A DNA stretch of 32,765 nt from Anaerolineales bacterium (GCA_020060485.1 JAGVAB010000010.1:1-32765); one strand, 5' to 3'; numbered from the stretch's first letter, positions 1 to 10,349 are shown. Translations and numbers: made by a program. Notes: generated by a model from the letters alone, not told the origin.

Positions 1-577
1 CATGGAGCCGCGCCAGGGGGTGTCGACAGTGTCCGTCAACAATTACCTGGGTGGGCGCATGGCGATGTCGCACCTGCTGGAGCAGGGTTATCAAAACATC
101 GGGCACATTGCCGGTCCATTGGATTGGTGGGAATCCCGTCAGCGCATGGCAGCCTGGAAAGATTGCCTGAAGGAAATTGGCAAAATAGCTCAAGAGGATC
201 ACTGGGTAGAGGGCAATTGGTCATCAGCCAGTGGTGCGCAGGCGGTTGAGAAACTATACAAGCAATACCCGGAGATGGATGCAATTTTTGTGGCCAACGA
301 CCAGATGGCATTGGGTGTGATCCAGTATGCCTGTCAGAACGGTCTGCGCATCCCGCAGGATATTGGCATCGTAGGATTTGATGATATCAGTGAGGCCGCC
401 TATTTTTCGCCCCCGTTGAGCAGCATCCGCCAGGATCATCTCAAATTGGGCACGGTTGCCGTGCAGGAAGTTGTCAAGCTGATTGAGGCTGATCAGAACG
501 ATGTACCTGTTGAAGAATCGAAAACCATCATGTTGACACCAACGCTTACTATTCGTAAGAGCTCAATGAAAAGGTGA
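1..577 (+). CDS. LacI-family transcriptional regulator, C-terminal part (cut by window edge)
   Basis: Only the last 191 or so residues are present; the DNA-binding helix-turn-helix lies off the left edge. What remains is the periplasmic-binding-protein-like effector domain: an ESRQRMAAW segment, the AIFVANDQMALGVI segment, the IGIVGFDDISEA segment and the closing TPTLTIRKSS, all typical of LacI/GalR regulators of about 335-345 residues. It sits 228 bases upstream of a ChvE-type sugar-binding protein on the same strand and is probably the local repressor of the arabinose/sugar genes, with a monosaccharide as effector. That role is inferred from position. A CG-centred palindrome at 5294-5315 is a possible operator. 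The family call is secure; the ligand is not visible. Confidence 0.93.
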   Translation, partial: MEPRQGVSTVSVNNYLGGRMAMSHLLEQGYQNIGHIAGPLDWWESRQRMAAWKDCLKEIGKIAQEDHWVEGNWSSASGAQAVEKLYKQYPEMDAIFVANDQMALGVIQYACQNGLRIPQDIGIVGFDDISEAAYFSPPLSSIRQDHLKLGTVAVQEVVKLIEADQNDVPVEESKTIMLTPTLTIRKSSMKR

Positions 578-805
578 TGAGTCTTCCCACTTTAGTGTAT
601 GAACATTTGTCTTTTGACATCTATGCAAGTGTGGAAAAAGGAGGTGATGAAAAAGAATAATTAGAGGTGAGCGTGAAAGGGGAGGTGGTACTAGATTCAG
701 TAATGCACTTTCCCTGGTAGGACAATTCCATCGCAGCTAGGTGGAAATTCATCTTGTGAATGTTTTTCAAACCAAACATTCAAAAACTTTGTATGAGGAG
801 AAGAA
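578..805 (+). promoter_or_regulatory. Leader/regulatory region upstream of chvE-like gene
   Basis: This 228-base gap between the regulator and the sugar-binding protein must carry the transporter control region if the two are transcribed separately. It holds a TTGACA hexamer at 614-619 without a good -10 at 17 bases, a near-perfect anti-Shine-Dalgarno complement at 637-648 that serves no evident gene, two more purine-rich Shine-Dalgarno-like stretches at 664-670 and 679-688, and a 26-base inverted repeat at 757-782. The real ribosome-binding site of the next gene is GAGGAG at 795-800. No promoter can be assigned with confidence. Confidence 0.4.
757..782. repeat. Inverted repeat (9-bp perfect arms) before chvE-like gene
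   Basis: TGAATGTTT at 757-765 is exactly mirrored by AAACATTCA at 774-782 around an 8-base spacer. It ends 12 bases before the GAGGAG ribosome-binding site of the sugar-binding protein. It could be an operator or an RNA hairpin in the 5' leader near the ribosome-binding site. It is AT-rich, lacks the CG centre usual for LacI-family operators and has no T-run after it, so it is not an intrinsic terminator. Confidence 0.5.
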
Positions 806-1972
806 ATGTCTAAAAAAATGTTGTATAAGCTCTTTGGTGTTCTGATTTTGGCCAGCCTTGTTCTTTCGGCTTGCGCTGCTCCTGCTGCTGCTCCTGCCCC
901 CGCGGCCGAAGCCCCTGCTGCTGAAGCACCCGCTGCCGAAGCCCCTGCTGCCGAAGCCCCTGCTGCTGAAGCACCCGCTGCCGAAGCAAAATTCGTAGGC
1001 ATTTCCATGCCCACCAAGACCTCTACCCGCTGGATTTCTGACGGCGAGAGCATGGTCAAAGTCTTCCAAGATATGGGCTACAAAACTGATCTGCAATTTG
1101 CAGATGATGATATCCCGAATCAGCTTGCCCAGATCGAAAACATGGTCACCAAGGGTGTGGATGTTCTCGTGATCGCTGCAATCGATGGTACCACTCTTTC
1201 AGACGTTCTGCAGCAGGCTCATGACGCTGGTATTCTTGTCATCGCCTACGACCGCTTGATCTCCAAGACCGAAAACGTTGACTACTACGCCACCTTCGAC
1301 AACTTTGGCGTGGGCGTCATCATGGGTACCCAGATCGAAACCGGTTTGGACCTGAAGAATGCAGAAGGCCCCTTCAATATCGAACTTTTCGGCGGCTCCC
1401 CCGACGACACCAATGCCTTCTATTTCTATGATGGCGCCATGTCCATCCTGCAGCCCTACATTGACAGCGGCAAGCTGGTTGTTCAGTCTGGTCAAATGGG
1501 CATGGACAAAGTTTCCACCCTGCGCTGGGACGGTATCGTCGCCCAGGCCCGCATGGAAAACCTGTTGAGCGCCTATTACACTGACAAGCGTGTTGATGCT
1601 GTTCTCGCCCCGTACGACGGTCTGAGCATTGGTATCCTTTCGGCCCTCAAGGGTGTTGGTTATGGCACCGAAGGCCAGCCCATGCCTGTGGTCACCGGCC
1701 AGGACGCTGAAATTGCTTCCGTCAAATCCATGATCGCTGGTGAACAGACCTATACCGTCTTCAAGGATACCCGTGAACTTGCCAAGCAGACTGCTGCCAT
1801 GGTTGATGCCGCTTTGAAGGGCGAAGAAGTTCCGGTCAATGACACCAAGACCTATGACAACGGCGTCAAAATTGTTCCGTCTTACCTGTTGATCCCCTTC
1901 AGCGTTGACGTAACAAATTATGAAATGTATTTGATCGACAGCGGCTACTACACTGCTGACCAACTGAAGTAA
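806..1972 (+). CDS. chvE: ChvE-type multiple monosaccharide ABC transporter substrate-binding lipoprotein
   Basis: This 388-residue extracytoplasmic receptor should deliver aldoses (arabinose, xylose, galactose or similar) to the membrane transporter encoded next. A lipoprotein signal ends in the lipobox LVLSAC with the lipidated cysteine at residue 23. An Ala/Glu/Pro tether of about 35 residues follows, then a periplasmic-binding-protein fold. ChvE-like hallmarks are [18 protein letters not shown] in the middle, [16 protein letters not shown], and near the C-terminus [26 protein letters not shown] six bases upstream fixes the start. The next two genes are the matching ATPase and permease, giving the ChvE-GguA-GguB set known from Agrobacterium. 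A strong stem-loop after the stop probably raises expression of this gene over the ATPase. The exact sugar is inferred from the araBDA genes downstream. Confidence 0.95.
   Translation: MSKKMLYKLFGVLILASLVLSACAAPAAAPAPAAEAPAAEAPAAEAPAAEAPAAEAPAAEAKFVGISMPTKTSTRWISDGESMVKVFQDMGYKTDLQFADDDIPNQLAQIENMVTKGVDVLVIAAIDGTTLSDVLQQAHDAGILVIAYDRLISKTENVDYYATFDNFGVGVIMGTQIETGLDLKNAEGPFNIELFGGSPDDTNAFYFYDGAMSILQPYIDSGKLVVQSGQMGMDKVSTLRWDGIVAQARMENLLSAYYTDKRVDAVLAPYDGLSIGILSALKGVGYGTEGQPMPVVTGQDAEIASVKSMIAGEQTYTVFKDTRELAKQTAAMVDAALKGEEVPVNDTKTYDNGVKIVPSYLLIPFSVDVTNYEMYLIDSGYYTADQLK
905..988 (+). repeat. 15-bp tandem repeat encoding Ala-Glu-Ala-Pro-Ala linker
   Basis: Five complete 15-bp units and a partial sixth encode (AEAPA)n just after the lipidated cysteine. 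Two codon versions alternate as U-V-U-U-V-U', where U begins gccgaagcc and V begins gctgaagca. The near-identical DNA copies point to recent expansion by slippage or unequal crossover. The product is a flexible tether between the lipid anchor and the binding domain. Confidence 0.9.
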
Positions 1973-1988
1973 TTCTGAATGCACACCG

Positions 1989-2018
1989 GTGTGTGAGGGT
2001 TTCATCGCCCTCACACAC
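1989..2018 (+). promoter_or_regulatory. Intercistronic stem-loop between binding protein and ATPase
   Basis: GTGTGTGAGGG at 1989-1999 pairs perfectly with CCCTCACACAC at 2008-2018 around an 8-base loop, starting 16 bases after the stop codon. No proper T-run follows, so it is more likely an mRNA-stabilising or partially attenuating hairpin, as is common between a highly expressed binding-protein gene and the transporter genes, than a full terminator. A 12-bp palindrome CACACCGGTGTG at 1982-1993 overlaps its left arm. Confidence 0.75.
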
Positions 2019-2148
2019 TCTTCTGCCTGGTAATATTGTTTTTGCATTAAGAGATTATTCTGTACATTTTTAGTCTTTGAGCTAAAATAAGCAAGGATAA
2101 GGAATATGAATTTGCCATTCTACATCATCAAACAAGGACAAGAAAAAA

Positions 2149-3690
2149 ATGTCTGATCGTATATTGGAAATGCGCAACATCACTAAGACTTTCCCTGGTG
2201 TAAAGGCCCTCGACGATGTGAATTTCAGTGTCCGTCAAGGAGAAATTCATGCCCTGGTTGGAGAGAACGGAGCAGGAAAATCGACCTTGATGAAGGTGTT
2301 GAGTGGTGTATACCCTTATGGTTCATACGAAGGGGAAATCTATTTCAAAGGCAAAGAATGCCGCTTCCGCGATATTACCCAATCCGAAGCAGTTGGCCTT
2401 GTGATCATTCATCAAGAACTTGCTCTGATCCCTTTTCTTTCCATTGCTGAAAATCTTTTTCTGGGGAACGAACGTGCCAAAAATGGTGTGATCAACTGGA
2501 ACGAAACCATTTTAAGAACGAAGGAATTACTGGAAAAAGTGGGTTTACAGGAATCACCCAACACGCTCATCACCAACATGGGCGTTGGAAAACAGCAGTT
2601 GGTTGAAATTGCAAAGGCCCTGGCAAAAGAAGTTCAGCTTTTGATTCTGGATGAACCAACCGCTTCGTTAAATGAAACAGATAGCGAAAAACTCCTGGAG
2701 TTGCTGCTGCAATTCAAGGCTCAAGGCATTTCATCCATTTTGATTTCGCACAAATTGAGTGAAGTTTCCAAAGTGGCTGACTCGATCACCATCTTGCGCG
2801 ATGGCGCCACCATTGAAACCCTCGATTGCCGGGCCGACTCGATTACTGAAGACCGCATCATCCGCGGCATGGTGGGCCGCGATATTACCCACCGTTTCCC
2901 GCCCCGTGATACTGAAATCGGCGATGTCATTTTTGAGATTCGCGACTGGAACGCTTACCATCCATTGCATGAGGATCGCAAGATTTCCAATAATGTGAAT
3001 ATCAAGGTTCGTAAGGGTGAAGTTGTTGGTCTTGCCGGCTTAATGGGTTCAGGAAGAACTGAACTGGCAATGAGCGTTTTCGGGCGAGCCTACGGCACTC
3101 GTGTAAGTGGTACGGCTCTCAAACAAGGAAAAGAGATCGACATCAGCACCATTGAAAAGGCCATTTCTAACGGCATTGCTTATGCCACCGAAGATCGAAA
3201 GGCCTACGGTCTGATCTTGATAGATGCGATTAAAGATAACATCACGCTGACAAACCTGGATGCAATTTCGAAGGGTGTAGCCATCAACGAACCCAAAGAA
3301 ATGTCCGTCACCAGGGAATACCGGGAAAAACTGAATATCAGATGCTCAAGTATTTTACAAAAAGCAGTCAATCTTTCGGGTGGCAACCAGCAAAAAGTGG
3401 TGTTGAGCAAATGGTTGTTTGCAAGTCCAGATATCCTGTTTCTGGATGAACCCACACGTGGCATTGATGTTGGCGCAAAATTCGAAATTTACACCATTAT
3501 TAATCAACTGGCCAGTGAGGGCAAGGCGATCATTCTGATCTCATCCGAATTACCGGAAATTCTGGGCGTTTGCGATCGCATCTATGTAATGCGCGGCGGT
3601 GAGATTGTTGGTGAAATGGCAGCAAAAGATGCTTCTCAAGAAAATATTATGAAATGTATCATGACACAACAAGAGGTAATGCAAAAATGA
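2149..3690 (+). CDS. gguA: Sugar ABC transporter ATP-binding protein (GguA/XylG type)
   Basis: This 513-residue protein has two ATPase domains in tandem and energises monosaccharide uptake at the inner face of the membrane. The N-terminal half has an intact Walker A (GENGAGKST, residues 38-46), a [13 protein letters not shown] signature region and Walker [10 protein letters not shown]. The C-terminal half has the degenerate Walker A expected for this family (GLMGSGRTE), signature LSGGNQQK and Walker [13 protein letters not shown]. The length is normal for MglA/XylG/GguA proteins. AAGGA ten bases upstream supports the start. The stop overlaps the permease start (ATGA), indicating translational coupling. 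Assignment to the multiple-sugar GguA group rests on the ChvE-type neighbour. Confidence 0.96.
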   Translation: MSDRILEMRNITKTFPGVKALDDVNFSVRQGEIHALVGENGAGKSTLMKVLSGVYPYGSYEGEIYFKGKECRFRDITQSEAVGLVIIHQELALIPFLSIAENLFLGNERAKNGVINWNETILRTKELLEKVGLQESPNTLITNMGVGKQQLVEIAKALAKEVQLLILDEPTASLNETDSEKLLELLLQFKAQGISSILISHKLSEVSKVADSITILRDGATIETLDCRADSITEDRIIRGMVGRDITHRFPPRDTEIGDVIFEIRDWNAYHPLHEDRKISNNVNIKVRKGEVVGLAGLMGSGRTELAMSVFGRAYGTRVSGTALKQGKEIDISTIEKAISNGIAYATEDRKAYGLILIDAIKDNITLTNLDAISKGVAINEPKEMSVTREYREKLNIRCSSILQKAVNLSGGNQQKVVLSKWLFASPDILFLDEPTRGIDVGAKFEIYTIINQLASEGKAIILISSELPEILGVCDRIYVMRGGEIVGEMAAKDASQENIMKCIMTQQEVMQK

Positions 3691-4853
3691 AGACTTTGTC
3701 AAGGCTTTTCAAGGATAATGTTCGTGAATATGGCATGTTGATCGCCCTGATCGTGATTATGATGTTCTTCCAGTGGAGAACAGGGGGCATCCTCATGAAG
3801 CCAATCAATATTACCAACCTTGTTTTGCAGAACAGCTACATCATCATCATGGCCTTGGGCATGCTTTTGATCATTGTTTCTGGGTGGATCGATCTTTCCG
3901 TCGGATCCGTTGCTGCATTCGTCGGCGCAGTTGCCGCAGTGATGATGGTCAAGTGGAATATGCATTGGGGACTGACGATCTTGCTGTCCTTGTTGATCGG
4001 TGCATTAATCGGCGCTTGGCAGGGTTATTGGGTTGCCTACGTAAAAATCCCGGCCTTTATTGTCACTCTGGCAGGCATGTTGATCTTTCGGGGTTTAACC
4101 CTGGTCATGCTGCAAGGTGAAGCTGTAGGCCCATTCCCGGTGCAGTTCCAACGATTAAGCTCCGGCTTTATCGGCGACGTATTTAATTACCCGGGTTTGC
4201 ACATCACCACTCTTTTGCTGGGGCTCATCCTCTCGGCCATTGTGGTCTTTATTGATATCCGCACCAGAAAAAACCAACAAAGGTATGGTTTTGATGTTAT
4301 TCCACTGCATTTCTTTATTGTCAAAAATGTAGTGATCACTGGGGCAATCATGGGTTTGTGTTATTTGATGGCTTCCTACAAGGGCTTGCCGAATGTGCTT
4401 GTGGTAATGTTTGCGCTGATCGCTTTCTATTCATTTGTTACCAGCCAGACCAAGATCGGCCGCCGAATTTTTGCGATGGGCGGCAATGAAAAAGCCGCCA
4501 GGCTCTCTGGTGTGAACACACCGCGCTTGCTATTCCTCACTTTTGTCAACATGGGTGTTCTTGCGGCTTTGGCAGGCCTGATCGTTGCTGCCCGATTGAA
4601 TACCGCGACTCCCAAAGCAGGTAATGGTTTTGAATTGGATGTCATCGCGGCTTGTTTCATCGGTGGTGCATCCGCCACTGGTGGTATTGGTACAGTCATC
4701 GGTGCTGTGGTTGGCGCCTTCCTTATTGGTGTGATGAACAATGGTATGTCCATCGTTGGCATCGGAATTGACTGGCAGCAAGCGATCAAAGGCTTCGTGC
4801 TACTGCTCGCTGTTTTCTTCGACGTTTATAACAAGAACAAGAATGCAGTGTAG
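3687..4853 (+). CDS. gguB: Sugar ABC transporter permease (GguB/XylH type)
   Basis: This polytopic inner-membrane protein of 388 residues is the membrane channel of the ChvE-GguA-GguB importer. Many hydrophobic helices are visible, and the conserved stretch [16 protein letters not shown] near residues 70-85 is the hallmark of the BPD_transp_2/RbsC-XylH permeases. Later family signatures include [14 protein letters not shown] and the C-terminal [15 protein letters not shown]. The start at 3687 is chosen because its ATGA overlaps the ATPase stop and AGAGGT lies nine bases upstream; an in-frame upstream start would add 11 residues inside the ATPase gene. It is the last gene before a 524-base non-coding gap, so the transporter probably forms its own transcription unit with the regulator. 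Confidence 0.95.
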   Translation: MKTLSRLFKDNVREYGMLIALIVIMMFFQWRTGGILMKPINITNLVLQNSYIIIMALGMLLIIVSGWIDLSVGSVAAFVGAVAAVMMVKWNMHWGLTILLSLLIGALIGAWQGYWVAYVKIPAFIVTLAGMLIFRGLTLVMLQGEAVGPFPVQFQRLSSGFIGDVFNYPGLHITTLLLGLILSAIVVFIDIRTRKNQQRYGFDVIPLHFFIVKNVVITGAIMGLCYLMASYKGLPNVLVVMFALIAFYSFVTSQTKIGRRIFAMGGNEKAARLSGVNTPRLLFLTFVNMGVLAALAGLIVAARLNTATPKAGNGFELDVIAACFIGGASATGGIGTVIGAVVGAFLIGVMNNGMSIVGIGIDWQQAIKGFVLLLAVFFDVYNKNKNAV

Positions 4854-4941
4854 GTGGCGGAAACATTTCAGCAGCTTTTTGACATCAACAGACCACCCAA
4901 CACCAGAACATTAACTTTCGAATCACGAGCTTTCCATACAG

Positions 4942-4976
4942 AAAGGTTTTCAGCTTTACCTTTGCTGAAAACCTTT
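4942..4976 (+). terminator. 13-bp hairpin after transporter operon (possible terminator)
   Basis: AAAGGTTTTCAGC at 4942-4954 pairs perfectly with GCTGAAAACCTTT at 4964-4976 around a 9-base loop, 88 bases after the permease stop. A second 5-bp hairpin (GATGG/CCATC, 4977-4990) abuts it and is followed by ATTATTT. The T-run is poor, so function as an intrinsic terminator is plausible but not certain; it could also protect the transcript 3' end. Confidence 0.5.
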
Positions 4977-5100
4977 GATGGATCACCATCATTATTTCGG
5001 GGAATAACATTGTCCTTGCCCGGCATTAAAGAGGGTTGCACTGAGGACGATTTATTTCCAGAACAAAACGATACAATTGGACTCTTTGGGTGAGTATCTT

Positions 5101-5134
5101 CTGGAACCGTTGCCGATGACATGGCAACGGCCAG
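5101..5134. repeat. GC-rich hairpin in the pre-araB control region
   Basis: CCGTTGCC at 5107-5114 is perfectly complementary to GGCAACGG at 5123-5130 with an 8-base loop. CTGG (5101-5104) and CCAG (5131-5134) extend the stem after a 2-base bulge. No T-run follows on either strand. It lies about 240 bases before the first catabolic gene, so it may belong to the leader of that transcript or be an attenuator. Confidence 0.45.
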
Positions 5135-5293
5135 GCTCCCCCCAGGACCAACCATAGATCAAAAGCATCAAATGCACAACCGCTTGCTGGTCACTACAGA
5201 CGTAATGATCTCACCAGCGAATTATTGTTGCGCGTGTGTCCACCAGGCTTAACTTGTTGTTCTTTGCGAAAGGTGACCCACGCAATGGCGGTA

Positions 5294-5315
5294 AACAGAT
5301 TAGCGCTATATTGTT
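5294..5315. promoter_or_regulatory. Candidate LacI-family operator
   Basis: The 22-base element reads AACA, three bases, TAGCGCTA, three bases, TGTT. The central eight bases are a perfect palindrome with a CG dyad, and the outer tetranucleotides are also inverted repeats. LacI/GalR regulators typically bind symmetrical sites of this size centred on CG. It lies 62 bases before the start of the epimerase gene. The partial LacI-type regulator at the left edge is the obvious candidate ligand. No second copy was found near chvE, which weakens the case. Confidence 0.35.
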
Positions 5316-5377
5316 CCTGTCAAAACTTTTCAATGCAGATCAGATACCCATTGTCCATATCTGCACAAGGAATCAAT

Positions 5378-6370
5378 ATGAATAAGGCGAGAAAAATTCT
5401 GATCACAGGGGCTACCGGCAAAGTTGGGAAGACTCTCATCAAACGCCTGTTGCACGAATCGAAATTTGACTCGCTGACCATTCGGGCTTTGTGTCACAAC
5501 CGCCCACTGGAAGAGCACCCGTGCATTGAAATTATTCATGGTTCCATCCAGAACCTGGAAGTGGTGGAAAAAGCGCTGGAGGATGTGACACACGTCATTC
5601 ATCTGGCAACTGTCAAAGAAACCCCTGAACAGATAATCGATGTTGCTGTTAAAGGTCTGTTCTGGCTTTTAGAGACCTGTCGCTCCAGCTCCACTTTTCA
5701 GCAATTCATCATGGTTGGCGGAGATGCCAGTGTTGGTCATTTTATCTACCCACACCCTCTTCCCGTTACCGAGACTCAAAAACACTCTGCGTACCCTGGT
5801 TGTTATGCGCTCTCAAAAGTTCTGGAAGAAGTCATGCTTGAACAGTATTACAGCCAGTATGACCTGAACGGGTGCTGCCTTCGTGCTCCCTGGATCATGG
5901 AAAAGGATGATTTCAAGTACCAGCTTTCCTTCGGCGAGGATGTGTTTGGTGGCCCGCGCTGGCGGGATTTGGTCAGCCCGCAGCAGGCTGATGAATATCT
6001 CAGCACCCACACCATCCCTGTAATGCTTGACCCCGATGGACAGCCCGTCAAGCGTAACTTTGTGCATGTGGAGGATGTGGTCAGCGCCCTGATGTTAGCC
6101 ATCGACCATCCCAGGGCACGGCAGCAACTGTTCAACATCAGCATGGATGAACCCATTGACTATGGTGAACTGGGACACTACCTTTCAGCAAGTCGCGACT
6201 TGCCAACGGTGGGCATCAAAACCCCTTACCATTCCACATGGCTGGATAACGCCAAGGCAAAACTGCTTTTAGGCTGGCGGCCAACGTACGACATGCAAAA
6301 AATGGCTGATTCCGCCTGGGAATATGAACGCTCGCCAGATGACCCCAGGATTATCTGGTATCCCGGTTAA
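5378..6370 (+). CDS. NAD(P)-dependent epimerase/dehydratase-family (extended SDR) protein
   Basis: This 330-residue cytosolic oxidoreductase or epimerase heads the arabinose catabolic operon. It opens with a Rossmann strand and dinucleotide loop ([15 protein letters not shown]), has a [10 protein letters not shown] segment, a catalytic Tyr-x-x-x-Lys in YALSK, and an [12 protein letters not shown] segment typical of nucleotide-sugar and aldose-acting extended SDRs. The start at 5378 is supported by AAGGAA five bases upstream; the open frame runs 51 codons further back without a better site. Its role is not implied by the phosphorylating AraBDA route, which needs no dehydrogenase. Possible jobs are sugar or uronate oxidation, a lactone-forming side route, or epimerisation of an arabinoside. 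The substrate cannot be told from the sequence. Confidence 0.85.
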   Translation: MNKARKILITGATGKVGKTLIKRLLHESKFDSLTIRALCHNRPLEEHPCIEIIHGSIQNLEVVEKALEDVTHVIHLATVKETPEQIIDVAVKGLFWLLETCRSSSTFQQFIMVGGDASVGHFIYPHPLPVTETQKHSAYPGCYALSKVLEEVMLEQYYSQYDLNGCCLRAPWIMEKDDFKYQLSFGEDVFGGPRWRDLVSPQQADEYLSTHTIPVMLDPDGQPVKRNFVHVEDVVSALMLAIDHPRARQQLFNISMDEPIDYGELGHYLSASRDLPTVGIKTPYHSTWLDNAKAKLLLGWRPTYDMQKMADSAWEYERSPDDPRIIWYPG

Positions 6371-6467
6371 GTACTGGATGGGCGCAATCTGTCCTGGTCG
6401 AAAACAGGTAGAGCACTTAACAGAATTTGCATCACAGAAATACAGCGCACGATTATGGGAGATGAAC

Positions 6468-8069
<1,602 letters not shown>

Positions 8070-8108
8070 GAAATTTTATTTATAGAGAAATCAACAAGTG
8101 GAGATGCG

Positions 8109-8750
8109 ATGCTTGAAAATTTAAAGGAAGAACTGGTTGAACTGCACCTGGAATTGCCCCGCCACAATCTGGTGGTATGGACCGGCGGGAATGTCAGCGC
8201 CAGGGACTCGGAAACAAATCTGGTGGTGATCAAACCCTCGGGCATCCGTTATGAACAGTTGCGACCCGAGCAGATGGTGGTTGTGGATCTGGATGGCAAG
8301 ATTGTGGAAGGCGAATTAAAACCATCCTCCGATGTGTACAGCCATTTGTATATTTATCGTCATCGTTCAGATGTGGGCGGGGTGGTGCATACCCACTCAC
8401 GCTATGCCTGTGCCTTTGCAGCAGTGGGAAAACCGATCCCGGTTGTGTTGACAGCAATCGCCGATGAGTTCGGCTGCGAGATTCCTTGTGGCGGGTTTGC
8501 CCTGATTGGTGACGATGCGATTGGCAAGGTGGTGCTGGAAAGTATTGGCAAATCCCCGGCGGTGCTGCTGAAGAATCATGGTGTCTTCACGATTGGCAAA
8601 GATGCCACTGCGGCGGTGAAAGCTGCGGTGATGACGGAAGATGTGGCCGCTTCGGTCTGGATGGCGATGCAAATTGGAACGCCGGATGTCATCCCGGCAG
8701 ATGTGGTAGCCAGGCTGCATGACCGTTATACGAATGTATATGGGCAATAA
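8109..8750 (+). CDS. araD: L-ribulose-5-phosphate 4-epimerase
   Basis: This 213-residue class II aldolase-fold enzyme interconverts L-ribulose 5-phosphate and D-xylulose 5-phosphate, linking arabinose to the pentose phosphate pathway. The metal-binding His-x-His is in VVHTHSRYA (His94, His96), the third metal histidine is in LKNHGVF (His157), and the phosphate/substrate motif TGGNVSARD is near residues 19-27. The protein ends in TNVYGQ, with Tyr211 matching the catalytic C-terminal tyrosine of E. coli AraD; that ending favours the epimerase over fuculose- or rhamnulose-phosphate aldolases. GGAG at 8100-8103, five bases upstream, fits the start. It lies between kinase and isomerase in an araB-araD-araA order. 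Confidence 0.94.
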   Translation: MLENLKEELVELHLELPRHNLVVWTGGNVSARDSETNLVVIKPSGIRYEQLRPEQMVVVDLDGKIVEGELKPSSDVYSHLYIYRHRSDVGGVVHTHSRYACAFAAVGKPIPVVLTAIADEFGCEIPCGGFALIGDDAIGKVVLESIGKSPAVLLKNHGVFTIGKDATAAVKAAVMTEDVAASVWMAMQIGTPDVIPADVVARLHDRYTNVYGQ

Positions 8751-8795
8751 AGCGGGCTGGTTGGTCCGCATGCTATTTTTTAAGGAGATGCAATT

Positions 8796-10295
8796 ATGAT
8801 CGATTTAAAGCAATATGAGGTATGGTTCGTAACAGGCAGCCAACATCTTTATGGACCTGAAACGCTGGAGCAGATTGCCACGCATTCACAAGAAATTGTG
8901 GCAGCACTAGGGGAGAAATTGCCGGTCAGGGTCGTCTTCAAACCGGTAATGACCACATCTGAAGATATCCTGGAGCTTTGCCTGGCCGCGAATGCAGAGA
9001 AAAACTGCATTGGTTTGATCACCTGGATGCACACCTTCTCACCGGCCCAAAAGTGGATCGCTGGATTGACCACGCTTCAAAAACCATTTGTTCACTTGCA
9101 CACTCAGTACAATGCGGAAATCCCCTGGGCCGACATTGATATGGATTTCATGAACCTGAACCAGGCCGCACATGGTGACCGCGAATATGGTTTCATTGGC
9201 AGCCGCCTGCGCCTGAACCGCAAGGTGGTGGTCGGTCACTGGCAGGAGGCCGAAGTCCAGGCGGATTTGAGTTCCTGGGCGCGTTCGGCCTGTGCCTGGG
9301 CAGACTGGCATAATCTAAAGATCGCCCGTTTTGGCGACAATATGCGCGAGGTAGCGGTAACCGAAGGTGACAAGGTGGAAGCCCATATTCAACTTGGCTA
9401 TGCAGTTTTTGGTCATGGGGTGGGTGATCTGGTGCAGGCGGTGCGAGGTGTTCCAGATGCAGACGTGGACCGGTTGATCGACGTTTACAACGAAGAATAT
9501 CAGGTAGCTCCTGAACTGCAGAAAGGCGGGGCAAAGTTCGCTTCCTTGCGAGAGGCTGCCCGCATCGAAGCCGGTATGCGTGTATTTCTGGAATCAGGCG
9601 GGTTTAATGCGTTCACTACCACATTTGAGGACTTGTATGGACTTGCCCAGTTGCCCGGTTTGGCGGTGCAGCGCTTGATGGCTGATGGCTATGGTTTTGG
9701 CGCTGAAGGAGACTGGAAGACTTCCGCCTTGCTGCGAGCGATGAAGGTGATGAGTGCCGGTCTGGAAGGCGGCACGTCCTTTATGGAAGATTACACCTAT
9801 CACTTCAGCCCCTCTGGGGACAAAGTGCTGGGTGCGCATATGCTGGAGGTTTGCCCAAGCATTGCAAAGGGCAAGGTGCGGTTGGAGATCCACCAGCTAT
9901 CCATTGGTGGCAAGGAAGACCCGGCGCGCCTGGTTTTTGACACCTGCACCGGCCCGGCGTTGAATGCTTCAATCATGCACATGGGCGAACGTTTCCGCTT
10001 GCTGGTCAACGAAGTTGAGGTTGTACCTACCGATGCCCCGCTGCCCAAGTTGCCAGTGGCCCGTGCTTTGTGGCTGCCAAAGCCAAATCTCAAGGTTGCG
10101 GCAGCAGCCTGGATCCTTGCTGGCGGTGCCCACCATACCGGGTTCAGCCAGGTGGTGACCAGCGAACAATTGCAGGATTTTGCTGAAATGGCAGGGATGG
10201 AATACTTGCTTATTAATGACAAGACGGATTTGTTTGAGTTCAAAAAAGAATTGCGCTGGAATGACCTGTATTACAAGCTGAACCAGGGATTATAA
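8796..10295 (+). CDS. araA: L-arabinose isomerase
   Basis: This 499-residue enzyme converts L-arabinose to L-ribulose in the cytosol, the first step of the pathway. The N-terminus ([13 protein letters not shown]) is diagnostic. The four Mn-binding/catalytic positions known from E. coli AraA are in place: Glu304 (in FGAEGDWK), Glu331 (in FMEDYTYH), His348 (in AHMLEVCP) and His447 (in AHHTGFS). The length matches the family (about 500). A strong AAGGAG ribosome-binding site precedes the ATG. It is the last gene of the operon, with an intrinsic terminator 27 bases after its stop. No truncation or unusual residue is seen. Confidence 0.98.
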   Translation: MIDLKQYEVWFVTGSQHLYGPETLEQIATHSQEIVAALGEKLPVRVVFKPVMTTSEDILELCLAANAEKNCIGLITWMHTFSPAQKWIAGLTTLQKPFVHLHTQYNAEIPWADIDMDFMNLNQAAHGDREYGFIGSRLRLNRKVVVGHWQEAEVQADLSSWARSACAWADWHNLKIARFGDNMREVAVTEGDKVEAHIQLGYAVFGHGVGDLVQAVRGVPDADVDRLIDVYNEEYQVAPELQKGGAKFASLREAARIEAGMRVFLESGGFNAFTTTFEDLYGLAQLPGLAVQRLMADGYGFGAEGDWKTSALLRAMKVMSAGLEGGTSFMEDYTYHFSPSGDKVLGAHMLEVCPSIAKGKVRLEIHQLSIGGKEDPARLVFDTCTGPALNASIMHMGERFRLLVNEVEVVPTDAPLPKLPVARALWLPKPNLKVAAAAWILAGGAHHTGFSQVVTSEQLQDFAEMAGMEYLLINDKTDLFEFKKELRWNDLYYKLNQGL

Positions 10296-10321
10296 AACAA
10301 CTTCTTTCTCCTCTTGGCAGG

Positions 10322-10349
10322 ATGACCGTTGCATGCAGCGGTCATTTTG
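10322..10349 (+). terminator. Intrinsic terminator after araA
   Basis: ATGACCGTTG (10322-10331) pairs with CAGCGGTCAT (10336-10345) through ten pairs including one T-G wobble, closed by a CATG tetraloop. The last stem base and the next three form TTTT. It lies 27 bases after the araA stop and is the clearest transcript end of the arabinose operon. Confidence 0.85.

Larger units (their letters stand above)
4854..5377. other. Non-coding gap between transporter and catabolic genes, hairpin-rich
   Basis: I find no convincing gene in these 524 bases. Two overlapping reading frames of about 80-95 codons exist on opposite strands, but they lack ribosome-binding sites and recognisable family features. 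The stretch contains a 13-bp perfect hairpin (4942-4976), a small hairpin directly after it (4977-4990), an 8-bp perfect hairpin extendable by four pairs (5101-5134), and a CG-centred interrupted palindrome (5294-5315). It looks like the end of the transporter transcript plus the control region of the araBDA-containing operon. Confidence 0.6.

Noticed and set aside
905..988. CRISPR-like repeat array
   Set aside because: Units are contiguous 15-mers in frame within a coding region with no spacers.
697..1059. Gly/Ala/Ser-rich minus-strand frames opposite the AEAPA repeat
   Set aside because: They arise from the repeat read on the other strand and overlap the lipoprotein start.
1199..2047. 282-codon frame on the minus strand inside chvE
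   Set aside because: It is a mirror frame of a clearly conserved gene with strong codon structure on the + strand; the product matches nothing recognisable.
4854..5155. Two overlapping frames of about 80-95 codons (one +, one -) after the permease gene
   Set aside because: The + frame starts at a GTG directly after the permease stop without a ribosome-binding site; neither product has a recognisable motif, and both are interrupted by perfect hairpins.
8109..8750. L-fuculose- or rhamnulose-phosphate aldolase instead of AraD
   Set aside because: The C-terminal YGQ tyrosine and the position between kinase and arabinose isomerase favour the 4-epimerase.
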